From: JAGWAJ01 sp026707615
GTDB lineage: Bacteria > Acidobacteriota > Vicinamibacteria > Vicinamibacterales > UBA8438
Length of the DNA stretch: 64,000 bases
Assembly (NCBI GenBank): GCA_965207595.1
Contig: CBDBMW010000013.1
Span: 1,302,001-1,366,000, forward strand
Direction: 5' to 3'
Shown here: one piece after another, positions 44,895-52,940 of the stretch
Numbering within the stretch: position 1 is the first letter of the stretch
Layout: every line of letters starts with the position of its first letter
Notes under the pieces: generated by a model
What the model was told of the DNA's origin: nothing
Databases searched by the model: none
What the model saw: the letters and a program-made list of their open reading frames with translations, nothing else
Translations under genes and position numbers: made by a program

Positions 44895-47324
44895 GTGCAG
44901 AAGCAGCGGCCGGCGTACGCGCTCCCCGCGGCGATCGTCGGCGGGGCGTTGCTCTTGGCGGCGGGCGCGCCGCCGTCGTTCGCGGGACCCGCCCCCGCAT
45001 CAGCGAGCGCGGGGGAGCACCGGGCGACGCTGGACCGGTACTGCGTCACCTGTCACAACGACCGCCTGCGCATCGCCGGACTCGCGCTCGATGCCGCCGA
45101 CGTGGAGGCGGTGGGCGAGGACGGGGCCACCTGGGAGAAGGTGGCCCGCAAGCTGCGCACCCGGACCATGCCGCCGTCGCCGAGGCCCCGCCCCGACGAG
45201 GCAGCCTACGACGGCCTGGTCGCCTACCTCGAAGGAGAGCTCGACCGGGCGGCGGAGGCCGCACCCGACCCCGGTCGCCGGCCGGCGCTGCACCGCCTCA
45301 ATCGCGCGGAGTACGCCAACGCCGTGCGCGACCTGCTGGGGCTGCGCATCGACGCGGCCGCGCTCCTGCCGCCGGACGACGCCAGCTACGGGTTCGACAA
45401 CATCGGTGACGTGCTGCGCGTGTCGCCCGCCCTGCTGGACGGCTACCTCGATGCGGCGCGCACCGTCGCCACCCGTGCGATCGGCGACCCCGCGGCGGCC
45501 GTCGAGCAGATCACCCACCGCGTGCCGCCCGATCTGACGCAGGATCGCCGCCTCGACGGGCTGCCGTTCGGCACGCGCGGCGGCGCGCGGATCGAGCGCT
45601 ATTTCCCGGTCGGCGGGGAGTACGAGATCCAGGTGCGGCTGCAGCGCAACTTCATTGGCGGCCGCATCATGGGGCTCACGGAGGCGCACGAGATCGAGAT
45701 CACGGTCGACGGCGAACGGGTCGAGCTCTTCACGGTCGGGGGCCGTCGCGGCGCGGCCGAGCCGGAATCCGAGGAATCCGAGGCGCGGCGGCGCACATAC
45801 GGCGATCGGGAAGCCGACGCCGGGCTCCGGGTCCGCGTCCCGCTCCAGGCGGGGCGGCGCGTGATCGGCGTGAGCTTTCTCGATCGGCCGGCAGCGCAGG
45901 TGGAGGGCGCGCGGCTCCCGTACCTGCGCAGCTTCGCCATTCTCGGCGAGGCGACCGAGGGGCTGCCGCACGTCGACACGGTGACCATCACCGGGCCGCA
46001 CGGCGCGGCCGGCGGCGAGACGCCGTCGCGCGCCCGCATCTTCACCTGCCGCCCGGCCAGCCGCGCCGACGAGCCGGCCTGTGCGCGGAGCATCCTCACG
46101 ACCCTTGCGCGGCGCGCCTACCGCCGCCCGGTCTCGGAAGGGGACGTCGCGACGCTGCTCGACTTCTTCGAGGCCGGCCGCCGCGACGGCGGGTTCGAAG
46201 CCGGCGTGCGCCTCGGGCTCCAGCGGCTCCTGATGAGCCCCGACTTCATCTTCCGCGTCGAGCGCGACCCCGTGGACGCCGAAGCGGGGACGACGTACCC
46301 GGTGAGCGACGTGGAGCTGGCGGCGCGCCTGTCGTTCTTCCTCTGGAGCAGCGCGCCGGACGACGAGCTGCTCGCCCTCGCGGAGGACGAGCGGCTTCGC
46401 GAGCCGGGGGTCCTGGAGGCGGAGGTGCGGCGGATGCTCCGCGACGAGCGGGCGTCCGCGCTGGTCGACAACTTCGCCGGGCAGTGGCTGCACCTCCGCA
46501 ACGTGCCGCACGCCGTGCCGGACACCCGCATCTTCCCGGACTTCGACGACAACCTGCGCGCGGCGATGCGCCGCGAGACCGAGCTGCTGTTCGAGACGAT
46601 CGTCCGCGAGGACCGCAGCGTGCTCGACCTGCTGGGCGCGCGCTACACCTTCGTCAACGAGCGTCTGGCCCGCCACTACGGCATTCCCGGCATCTACGGC
46701 AGCCGCTTTCGGCGCATCCCGCTCGCCGACGACAGCGCGCGAGGCGGACTGCTGGGCCAGGCGAGCATCCAGATGGTGACGTCGTACCCGAACCGGACGT
46801 CGCCCGTGCTCCGCGGCAAGTGGCTGCTCGAGAACGTCCTGGGCACCGCGCCGCCCGACCCGCCCGCCGACGTTCCGGCCATCGAAGAGACGACCGCGGA
46901 CGGGCAGCCCCGATCCATGCGGGAGGCGATGGTGCAGCACCGGTCCAATCCGGCGTGCGCGAGCTGCCACCAGGTGCTCGACCCCCTCGGCTTCGGGATG
47001 GAGCACTTCGACGCGGTCGGGGCGTGGCGCGACACGGACGGGCCGAACGTCGCCGTCGACGCGACCGGCAGCCTGCCGGGCGGGGCCCGCTTCGACGGCC
47101 CCCGCGAGCTTCGCGAGGCGCTGCTGCGCCAGCCCGAGTCGTTCGTACGCGTCGTGGCCGAGCGGCTCCTCACCTATGCGCTCGGGCGCGGGGTGGAGCA
47201 CTACGACCTCCCCGCGGTGCGGGCCGTCGCCCGGTCCGCGGCGCAGGACGACTACCGGTTTTCGACCCTGGTCATGAGCATCGTCGAGAGCGTGCCGTTC
47301 CAGATGAGGAGGACCCCGTCATGA
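44895..47324 (+). CDS. DUF1592/DUF1588/DUF1585 cytochrome-type protein, copy 2
   Basis: An 809-residue paralog of the protein at 29617. Signal segment LPAAIVGGALLLAAGAPPSFA; heme motifs CVTCH at 50-54 and CASCH at 688-692. The same domain order is seen: HRLNRAEYANAVRDLLGLRID (DUF1587), RRAYRRPVSEGDVATLLDFFE (DUF1595), LAARLSFFLWSSAPDDELLALA (DUF1592), LLGQASIQMVTSYPNRTSPVLRGKW (DUF1588) and DUF1585. GTG 44895 is preferred, with AGGAG six bases upstream, over ATG 44874, which lacks one. The stop overlaps the DUF1552 start (ATGA). The role is as unresolved as for copy 1; the two pairs differ enough to suggest different substrates. Confidence 0.9.
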   Translation: MQKQRPAYALPAAIVGGALLLAAGAPPSFAGPAPASASAGEHRATLDRYCVTCHNDRLRIAGLALDAADVEAVGEDGATWEKVARKLRTRTMPPSPRPRPDEAAYDGLVAYLEGELDRAAEAAPDPGRRPALHRLNRAEYANAVRDLLGLRIDAAALLPPDDASYGFDNIGDVLRVSPALLDGYLDAARTVATRAIGDPAAAVEQITHRVPPDLTQDRRLDGLPFGTRGGARIERYFPVGGEYEIQVRLQRNFIGGRIMGLTEAHEIEITVDGERVELFTVGGRRGAAEPESEESEARRRTYGDREADAGLRVRVPLQAGRRVIGVSFLDRPAAQVEGARLPYLRSFAILGEATEGLPHVDTVTITGPHGAAGGETPSRARIFTCRPASRADEPACARSILTTLARRAYRRPVSEGDVATLLDFFEAGRRDGGFEAGVRLGLQRLLMSPDFIFRVERDPVDAEAGTTYPVSDVELAARLSFFLWSSAPDDELLALAEDERLREPGVLEAEVRRMLRDERASALVDNFAGQWLHLRNVPHAVPDTRIFPDFDDNLRAAMRRETELLFETIVREDRSVLDLLGARYTFVNERLARHYGIPGIYGSRFRRIPLADDSARGGLLGQASIQMVTSYPNRTSPVLRGKWLLENVLGTAPPDPPADVPAIEETTADGQPRSMREAMVQHRSNPACASCHQVLDPLGFGMEHFDAVGAWRDTDGPNVAVDATGSLPGGARFDGPRELREALLRQPESFVRVVAERLLTYALGRGVEHYDLPAVRAVARSAAQDDYRFSTLVMSIVESVPFQMRRTPS

Positions 47325-48679
47325 TCGTCACCCGCACGGCCCTGCCGCGGCGCACGTTCCTCCGCGGCGCGGGCGCGGCGCTCGCCCTGCCGCTCCTCGA
47401 CTCGATGGTGCCGGCGCTCTCGGCGCTGAGCCGGACCGCGGGCCGCCCGGTGCGCCGCCTGGGGTTCCTCTACGTCCCGAACGGCGCCGACATGGAGACG
47501 TGGACGCCAGCCGGGGAAGGGGCGGACTTCGCCTTCTCGGCGACGCTCAGCCCCCTCGAGCCCTTCCGGCACCAGACGCTCGTCGTGAGCGGCCTCGCGC
47601 AGGAGCAGGCGAACGCCTTCAACGACGGCGCCGGGGACCATTCGCGGGGCACGGCGGCGTGGCTGAGCGGGGTTCATGCCAAGCGGACCGAAGGGGCGGA
47701 CGTGCGCGTCGGCGTCACCGCCGACCAGATCGCGGCGGCGGAGATCGGCCGCGAGACGCAGCTCGCGTCGCTCGAGCTGGCCCTGGAGACGATCGACCTG
47801 GTCGGGAACTGCGACAGTGGGTACAGCTGCGCGTACATGAACACGCTCTCGTGGAGAACGCCCACGACGCCGCTGCCGGTCGAGACCGACCCGCGCAAGG
47901 TGTTCCGGCGCCTCTTCGGTAGCGGCGGCACGGCGGAGGAGCGGCTCGCGCGGCTCCAGGAGGATCGCAGCATTCTCGATTCCGTGCTCGGCGACGCCGC
48001 CCGCCTGAAGCGGTCCGTGGGGCCGGCCGACGCGGGGCGCCTGACCGAGTATCTCGATGCGATCCGGGACGTGGAGCGCCGCATCCAGCGGACGGAACAG
48101 CGAAACCTCCAGGCGCCGACCGATCTTGCGATGCCCCTCGGCGTCCCCGACACCTTCGAGGAGCACATCGACCTGATGTTCGAGCTGCAGCTTCTCGCCT
48201 GGCAGGCCGACATCACGCGGGTCATCACCTTCCTGATCGGGCGGGAGCTGAGCAACCGGACCTATCCGGCCATCGGCATCCCGGACTCGCACCACTCCGT
48301 CTCGCACCACCAGAACAAGCCGGAGAAGCGCGAGAAGATCGCGAAGATCAACGCCTACCACATCCAGCAGCTCGCGCACTTCCTCGACCGGCTGGAGGCG
48401 ACCCCGGACGGCGACGGCTCGCTCCTCGACCACACGATGCTGCTCTACGGCAGCGGGCTGTCGGACGGCAACCGCCACAACCACTCGCCGCTGCCGCTCC
48501 TGCTCCTGGGCGGAGCCGCGGGGCGCGTCCGGGGCGGCCGGCACCTGCGCTACGCGGAGGGCACGCCGATGACGAACCTGCTGCTGACGATGCTCGACAA
48601 GGTGGGCGTCACGGTGGAGGAGCTGGGGGACAGCACGGGACAGTTGCCGCTGGCGCCGCGCTACCTGTCGGACGTGTGA
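47321..48679 (+). CDS. DUF1552 protein, Tat-exported, copy 2
   Basis: A 452-residue DUF1552 protein with twin-arginine signal (PRRTFLRGAGAALALPLL). Conserved blocks: LGFLYVPNGADMETWTP, SGLAQEQANAFNDGAGDHSRGTAAWLSGVHAKRT, CDSGYSCAYMNTLSWR, DSHHSVSHHQNKPEKREKIAKIN and GSGLSDGNRHNHSPLPLLLLGG. The Ser/Asp/His pattern matches copy 1, so any metal site is kept. Its start overlaps the DUF1592 stop by four bases, with AGGAGGA upstream. The mature N-terminal third, which differs most from copy 1, may define substrate or partner choice. Confidence 0.9.
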   Translation: MIVTRTALPRRTFLRGAGAALALPLLDSMVPALSALSRTAGRPVRRLGFLYVPNGADMETWTPAGEGADFAFSATLSPLEPFRHQTLVVSGLAQEQANAFNDGAGDHSRGTAAWLSGVHAKRTEGADVRVGVTADQIAAAEIGRETQLASLELALETIDLVGNCDSGYSCAYMNTLSWRTPTTPLPVETDPRKVFRRLFGSGGTAEERLARLQEDRSILDSVLGDAARLKRSVGPADAGRLTEYLDAIRDVERRIQRTEQRNLQAPTDLAMPLGVPDTFEEHIDLMFELQLLAWQADITRVITFLIGRELSNRTYPAIGIPDSHHSVSHHQNKPEKREKIAKINAYHIQQLAHFLDRLEATPDGDGSLLDHTMLLYGSGLSDGNRHNHSPLPLLLLGGAAGRVRGGRHLRYAEGTPMTNLLLTMLDKVGVTVEELGDSTGQLPLAPRYLSDV

Positions 48680-48787
48680 GCCGGAGGAGCTGCGCGAGCC
48701 GGCCGAGGTCGCCCGGGCGGCCGGCTCGCTGAACTCGCCACCGGATCCGGCTCGGGGCTGTGTTGTTTGTGACCGGCAGGGCATGCT

Positions 48788-49165
48788 ATGCTCGGCACGG
48801 TGAGCGGCGACACGAAGTGGATCATCGGCACGCTCGTGGTCGTTGCGGGTCTGCTGTCGGCGCAGATCGGCGCACAGTTCGGAGCCGTGAACGCCCGGAT
48901 CGATGGCATGATCCAGGCGGTCAACCTGAGGATCGACGACCTGCGGGATCGCGTGACCAGTGAGATCGCCGCGCTCCGGACCGAAGTGCGCGGCTTGGAG
49001 ACCCGCGTGCGCGGGGTGGAAAGCCGCGTGCGCGAGGTGGAGACTCGGCTGCGCGGGGTCGAGACGCGGCTGCGCGACGTGGAGGTCGGCTTGGGCAAGG
49101 TGAACCAGCGCCTCGATACGCTGGAGCGCGTGCACCTGCCCGGACCGGGCGCCGGCGGGGACTGA
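48788..49165 (+). CDS. membrane-anchored coiled-coil protein
   Basis: A protein of 125 residues (or 121 from GTG 48800). One membrane helix (KWIIGTLVVVAGLLSAQIG) is followed by about 85 residues of near-perfect heptads: ARIDGMIQAV, RIDDLRDRVTS, TEVRGLETRVRGVESRVREVETRLRGVETRLRDVE. The 7-11-residue units VRGVES/LRGVET are internal repeats, so the rod grew by duplication. It probably oligomerises in the periplasm or cytoplasm; no enzymatic domain is seen. A TTGTTT-18-TATGCT promoter overlaps ATG 48788, which would place the RNA start at about GTG 48800 and make the mRNA leaderless. The same design is seen in the small protein at 29163. Confidence 0.7.
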   Translation: MLGTVSGDTKWIIGTLVVVAGLLSAQIGAQFGAVNARIDGMIQAVNLRIDDLRDRVTSEIAALRTEVRGLETRVRGVESRVREVETRLRGVETRLRDVEVGLGKVNQRLDTLERVHLPGPGAGGD

Positions 49166-49184
49166 CTGATCCAGGACTTCCGGT

Positions 49185-49223
49185 GGCCGTGCCGGACACC
49201 CCCGGCGGCCGTGCCGGACACCC
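49185..49223. repeat. two-copy 22-bp direct repeat in an intergenic gap
   Basis: GGCCGTGCCGGACACCC occurs at 49185-49201 and again at 49207-49223, and a decayed third GCCGACACCC follows. It lies between the coiled-coil gene and the convergent 'PDLQGVW' gene. No regulatory role is evident. Confidence 0.5.
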
Positions 49224-49326
49224 GGCCGCCTGCCGACACCCGGAGGGCGCCGCCAATGGAAAGAGGGAGGGGGGCGCCGCTCGAGGCCCGCGACCCCCTC
49301 GTCATGCAGCCGGACGGCGAGATCGT

Positions 49327-50307
49327 CTACTGGCCGTCGTCCGCCGCTTCCCGCGCCTCCATGGCCCGGGCGCCGGAGAGCGAGCTGGCCATCGAGTAGT
49401 TGCCCTCGTGGCAGGCGTACTCGTAGAGCGGCTCGTCGGTCCGCGTCATCCGCACCTGCGCCGTCCAGGGGCCGGTCCATGACGTCGGATCGCTGACGGT
49501 GAACTCATAGAGGAGCGCATCGGGGCCGGCGCGCCGGAAGCGCTCGACGAGCTGCATGTTGGCGCTCGATCCGCCGAGCGAGGTCTCCCCGAGGAAATTG
49601 CGGGTCGTGATGACGAGCGTGTCGCCATCCCAGCTCGCACGCGAGTCCCCGACCCACTGGCGCACGTCGGCGGGCAGGTGCGGCCGCCCGTCGAGCGGGA
49701 TGATGCGCGCGTTGTGCACCATCTCGTTCAGGACGACCACGTGGTCGGCGGACTGGAAGATCTGGACGTTGTTGTTGTAGGCGCTCGGCGTCATCGGCGG
49801 CCCGGAGTTGAAGCCGAGGAGGCAGCGCTCCGAGATGCCGCGGTCCTCGGGGCCGTGCGCGTGGCGTCCCCGGAGGATGCCGGTCAGTTGCCGCCGTGCC
49901 TCGACCTCGGGCCGCACAGCCGGAATGCGCCCGTCGGGCGGGTCGATCACGAGCGATGTCCGGCGCTCCTCGAGCGAGTCGCCCCACTCGAACCAGATGC
50001 GCAGGCTGTAGCCGACGCGCGCCTCGAGCGGCGCGGTCTCGAGCTCCGACTCGAGCCCGGCCCGCTCGACGGCGAGGTTCGCCTCCCACTCCGCCGCCTC
50101 CTCCGGGGTCAGCGTCTCCTTGCCGGCCAGTTCCGGCGGCCGCTCCATCGGCGTCGCCGTCGAGAAGCTCCAGACGCCCTGCAGGTCGGGCTGTCCGTCG
50201 GGTGTCCGCGGCACGTCGCCCTGTGCGTGGACGACCGCCGGTGTCAGTGCCAGTGCCGCGCCGGCGAGTCCGACGATGCCTGCGAGTACGAGAGTTCGGC
50301 GGGTCAT
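49327..50307 (-). CDS. secreted protein of unknown function, 'PDLQGVW' family, copy 3
   Basis: A 326-residue member of the family at 9271 and 20292. Signal peptide MTRRTLVLAGIVGLAGAALAL.., then DGQPDLQGVWSFSTATPMERP, the core ERCLLGFNSGPPMTPSAYNN, the block GDSRASWDGDTLVITTRNF and YEYACHEGNYSMASSLSG. It is closer to copy 1 than to copy 2 in the central blocks. ATG 50307 has AGGAGG six bases upstream; the ATG at 50313 would abut it. It is transcribed alone, divergent from the small secreted protein at 50481. Three retained paralogs with intact core blocks suggest selection, but no activity is known to me. Confidence 0.8.
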   Translation of the reverse strand: MTRRTLVLAGIVGLAGAALALTPAVVHAQGDVPRTPDGQPDLQGVWSFSTATPMERPPELAGKETLTPEEAAEWEANLAVERAGLESELETAPLEARVGYSLRIWFEWGDSLEERRTSLVIDPPDGRIPAVRPEVEARRQLTGILRGRHAHGPEDRGISERCLLGFNSGPPMTPSAYNNNVQIFQSADHVVVLNEMVHNARIIPLDGRPHLPADVRQWVGDSRASWDGDTLVITTRNFLGETSLGGSSANMQLVERFRRAGPDALLYEFTVSDPTSWTGPWTAQVRMTRTDEPLYEYACHEGNYSMASSLSGARAMEAREAADDGQ

Positions 50308-50411
50308 GTGCATCCTCCTGACCATTCGCCACGGGTTTTCCGTCACTTCGTGATTCATGTCGGGTGGGTCCCAATTGTACCAAATGAGTCCGGAAGCTCC
50401 GCCCGGGACGG

Positions 50412-50441
50412 TTGCGCGAGGCCGTCCGAATCACGTACGAT
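50412..50441 (+). promoter_or_regulatory. candidate promoter of the small secreted protein gene
   Basis: TTGCGC (50412-50417), an 18-base spacer and TACGAT (50436-50441) match consensus at three to four positions each; the predicted start is about 32 bases before GTG 50481. Confidence 0.4.
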
Positions 50442-50480
50442 GCGGGGTCGGTCCCGGGGACCCAATCCGAAGGAGTGAAC

Positions 50481-50999
50481 GTGTTCCGCATGAAGAGACT
50501 AGGACTCGTACTGCTCGTGTTCGCTCTGGCTGCCGCGCCGGCTTCCGCCGGCGGGGGGCAGCAGGCGGCGGCCCCCGCGGCTGACCTCGACCAACTGTTG
50601 GCGGAGTTCGGGCGCGCCGCCAGCGGCTTCGGAGCCACCTTCCTGCTCGTGCACCTGAACGACCTGACCACCGACGCCCTGTTCGACGCGCCGCTCAAGT
50701 ACTCGCTCCGCGCCCAGGCCCGCACGCGCACGATGTTCTACGTGCAGGGCGCGGCCGACGCGGACACCGACTTGAACCTCGACTTCCGCGTGCAGCAGGG
50801 GGCCGAGAACTTCGAGGCGCAGAGAACGAACATCGTCAACTTCGAGCACGGGTTGAGCGTCGCGGCCGGGGACGAGATCCGCGGCATCCTCGCCATCGAG
50901 GGGCTTTTCGACGCTCGGTCGACGATCCTCGTCTACTACGGCGGCCTGCGCGTCGAGTTCACGTTCCCGCCCGACGTCGTCGTCAAGATCGCCGGCTAG
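50481..50999 (+). CDS. small secreted protein of unknown function
   Basis: A 172-residue protein with signal peptide MKRLGLVLLVFALAAAPASAGG after a short VFR lead. GTG 50481 has AGGAG five bases upstream; ATG 50490 would be 14 bases away. The mature part is predicted mainly beta (TMFYVQGAADADTDLNLDFRVQQGAENFEAQR, AGDEIRGILAIEGLFDARSTILVYYGGLRVEFTFPP) and looks like a compact sandwich or lipocalin-like fold. I recognise no family. It precedes the second propeller-TPR-receptor set by 89 bases on the same strand and might be transcribed with it. Confidence 0.65.
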   Translation: MFRMKRLGLVLLVFALAAAPASAGGGQQAAAPAADLDQLLAEFGRAASGFGATFLLVHLNDLTTDALFDAPLKYSLRAQARTRTMFYVQGAADADTDLNLDFRVQQGAENFEAQRTNIVNFEHGLSVAAGDEIRGILAIEGLFDARSTILVYYGGLRVEFTFPPDVVVKIAG

Positions 51000-51088
51000 G
51001 AGAGTCTGCGGCTCGCGCGGGCGACCGCCGCCTGAACGGCCGTCGCGCCGCGCGGAGCCGTGGAACGGCGCCCTTGGAGCCGCCCCTG

Positions 51089-52825
51089 GTGCGACCTGCC
51101 ACCGTTCCCTTCCTCGTAGCGGTCTTCCTCGCGGTCGCGGCCTCCCCGGCCCCGGGCCAGACCGCGGGGGAGGAGTGGTTCACGGAGCGGGCGGAGGCCT
51201 CCGGGCTCGACTTCGTCCACTTCAACGGGATGTCGGGGGAGTTCTACTTCGAGGAGATGGTCGGGTCGGGGGTTGCGCTCCTCGACTTCGACAACGACGG
51301 AGACCTCGACGTCTACCTGGTGCAGGGAGCGATGCTCGGGGCGGGCAAGACGCTGGCCGACGCGCTGATCCCGCCCGCGATGCCCCTGCCCCTGACGGAC
51401 CGGCTGTACCGCAACGACCTCGCGGTGGCGGCCGACGGGACGCGCACCCTTCGGTTCACGGACGTGACGGCGGAGAGCGGCCTCGACGTGCGCGAGTACG
51501 GCATGGGCGCCGCGACGGGCGACTTCGACAACGACGGCTGGGTCGACCTCTACCTGACCCGCCACGGACCCGATCGGCTGTTCCGCAACAACGGCGACGG
51601 CACGTTCACCGACGTCTCGGAGCGCGCCGGCACGCGCCAGCCGGAGTGGAGCATCTCCGCCTCGTTCGTCGACTTCGACCGCGACGGCTGGCTGGACCTC
51701 TACGTGGGCAACTACGTCGACCACGATCCCGATCGCGAGTGCACCACCGATCTGGGGGCCCGCGAGTACTGCGGGCCGCAGGGGTTCATGGCCGTGCCGG
51801 ACCGCCTCTACCGCAACCGGGGCGACGGGACGTTCGCCGACGTGACGGCCGAGTCCCAGGTGGCGCGGGAGTTCGGGCCGGCGATGGGCGTCGTCGCCGC
51901 GGATCTCGACGCCGACGGCTGGCCGGACCTGTACGTCGCGAACGACATGCAGGAGAACCAGCTCTGGCTCAACCGGCAGGACGGCACCTTCGTCAACGAC
52001 GCGCTCATCGCGGGGGTGGCGCTGAACCAGGCCGGTGCGGTCGAGGCGGGCATGGGCGTCGACGCGGGGGACATCGACAACGACGGCGACGACGACCTGT
52101 TCCTGACCCACCTCGAGGCGCAGACCAACACGCTCTACGTGAACGCCGGCGGGGGGTTCTTCGAGGACCGCAGCACGATGTCGGGGCTCGGGGCCACGAG
52201 CGTCCCCTCGACCGGCTTCGGCGCCCTCTGGTTCGACTTCGACAACGACGGCTGGCTCGACGTGCTGGCAGTCAACGGCGCGGTGACGACCATCAAGGAG
52301 CTCGTCGAAGCGGGCGATCCGCATCCCCTGCGCCAGCCCAACCAGTTGTTCCGGAACCTGGGCGGCGGACGCTTCGCAGACGTCAGCGACGAGGCCGGCG
52401 CCGCCTTCGCGCTCGCGGAGGTGAGCCGCGGCGCGGCCTTCGGCGACCTCGACAACGACGGCGATACGGACGTCGTGGTGACGAACAACGCGGGGCCGGT
52501 GCGGCTGCTCGTCAACGAGGTCGGCAGCCGCAACGGCTGGCTCGGGCTGCGACTCGTCGGGGGGAGCCCGCCCCGCGACATGCTCGGGGCTCGCGTCGCG
52601 GTCTTTCGCGCCGAGGGGCCCCCGCTGTGGCGGCGGGCCCGGACGGACGGCAGCTACGCCTCCGCCCACGATCCGCGGGTGCTCGTGGGGCTCGGGGCGG
52701 CGTCGTCGGCCGAGCGCGTGCGGGTCGTCTGGCCGAGCGGGCGGATCGAGGATTGGACCGGCCTGGCGGTGAACCGCTGGCATACGCTGGCGGAAGGGAC
52801 GGGGACGGAGCGGAGCGCCCCGTAG
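51089..52825 (+). CDS. CRTAC1-family FG-GAP/VCBS propeller with UnbV domain, module 2
   Basis: A 578-residue exported propeller. Signal peptide VRPATVPFLVAVFLAVAASPAPGQ; unlike modules 1 and 3 it has no lipobox Cys, so it should be released into the periplasm or medium. The mature start GLDFVHFNGMSGEFYFEEM matches its paralogs. Calcium loops run through the chain (LDFDNDGDLDVYL, DFDNDGWVDLYL, DIDNDGDDDLFL, DLDNDGDTDVVV), and the C-terminus is ASPIC/UnbV (RTDGSYASAHDPRVLVGLG). GTG 51089 is favoured (GGAG nine bases upstream); TTG 51074 is in frame. The TPR gene follows after 115 bases, not overlapping as in the other modules, and the receptor comes next on the same strand. Confidence 0.85.
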   Translation: MRPATVPFLVAVFLAVAASPAPGQTAGEEWFTERAEASGLDFVHFNGMSGEFYFEEMVGSGVALLDFDNDGDLDVYLVQGAMLGAGKTLADALIPPAMPLPLTDRLYRNDLAVAADGTRTLRFTDVTAESGLDVREYGMGAATGDFDNDGWVDLYLTRHGPDRLFRNNGDGTFTDVSERAGTRQPEWSISASFVDFDRDGWLDLYVGNYVDHDPDRECTTDLGAREYCGPQGFMAVPDRLYRNRGDGTFADVTAESQVAREFGPAMGVVAADLDADGWPDLYVANDMQENQLWLNRQDGTFVNDALIAGVALNQAGAVEAGMGVDAGDIDNDGDDDLFLTHLEAQTNTLYVNAGGGFFEDRSTMSGLGATSVPSTGFGALWFDFDNDGWLDVLAVNGAVTTIKELVEAGDPHPLRQPNQLFRNLGGGRFADVSDEAGAAFALAEVSRGAAFGDLDNDGDTDVVVTNNAGPVRLLVNEVGSRNGWLGLRLVGGSPPRDMLGARVAVFRAEGPPLWRRARTDGSYASAHDPRVLVGLGAASSAERVRVVWPSGRIEDWTGLAVNRWHTLAEGTGTERSAP

Positions 52826-52940
52826 GCGGGCCAGGGCAGCGAGGCAGGCCCTCGCCGGGGCCCGGCTCGAGGCCGGGCTGCCCTCGCGGGACGCACCGCG
52901 TCGCCGTGCTCGCGTCCGGACGCCCCGATCTGGTGTCGCA

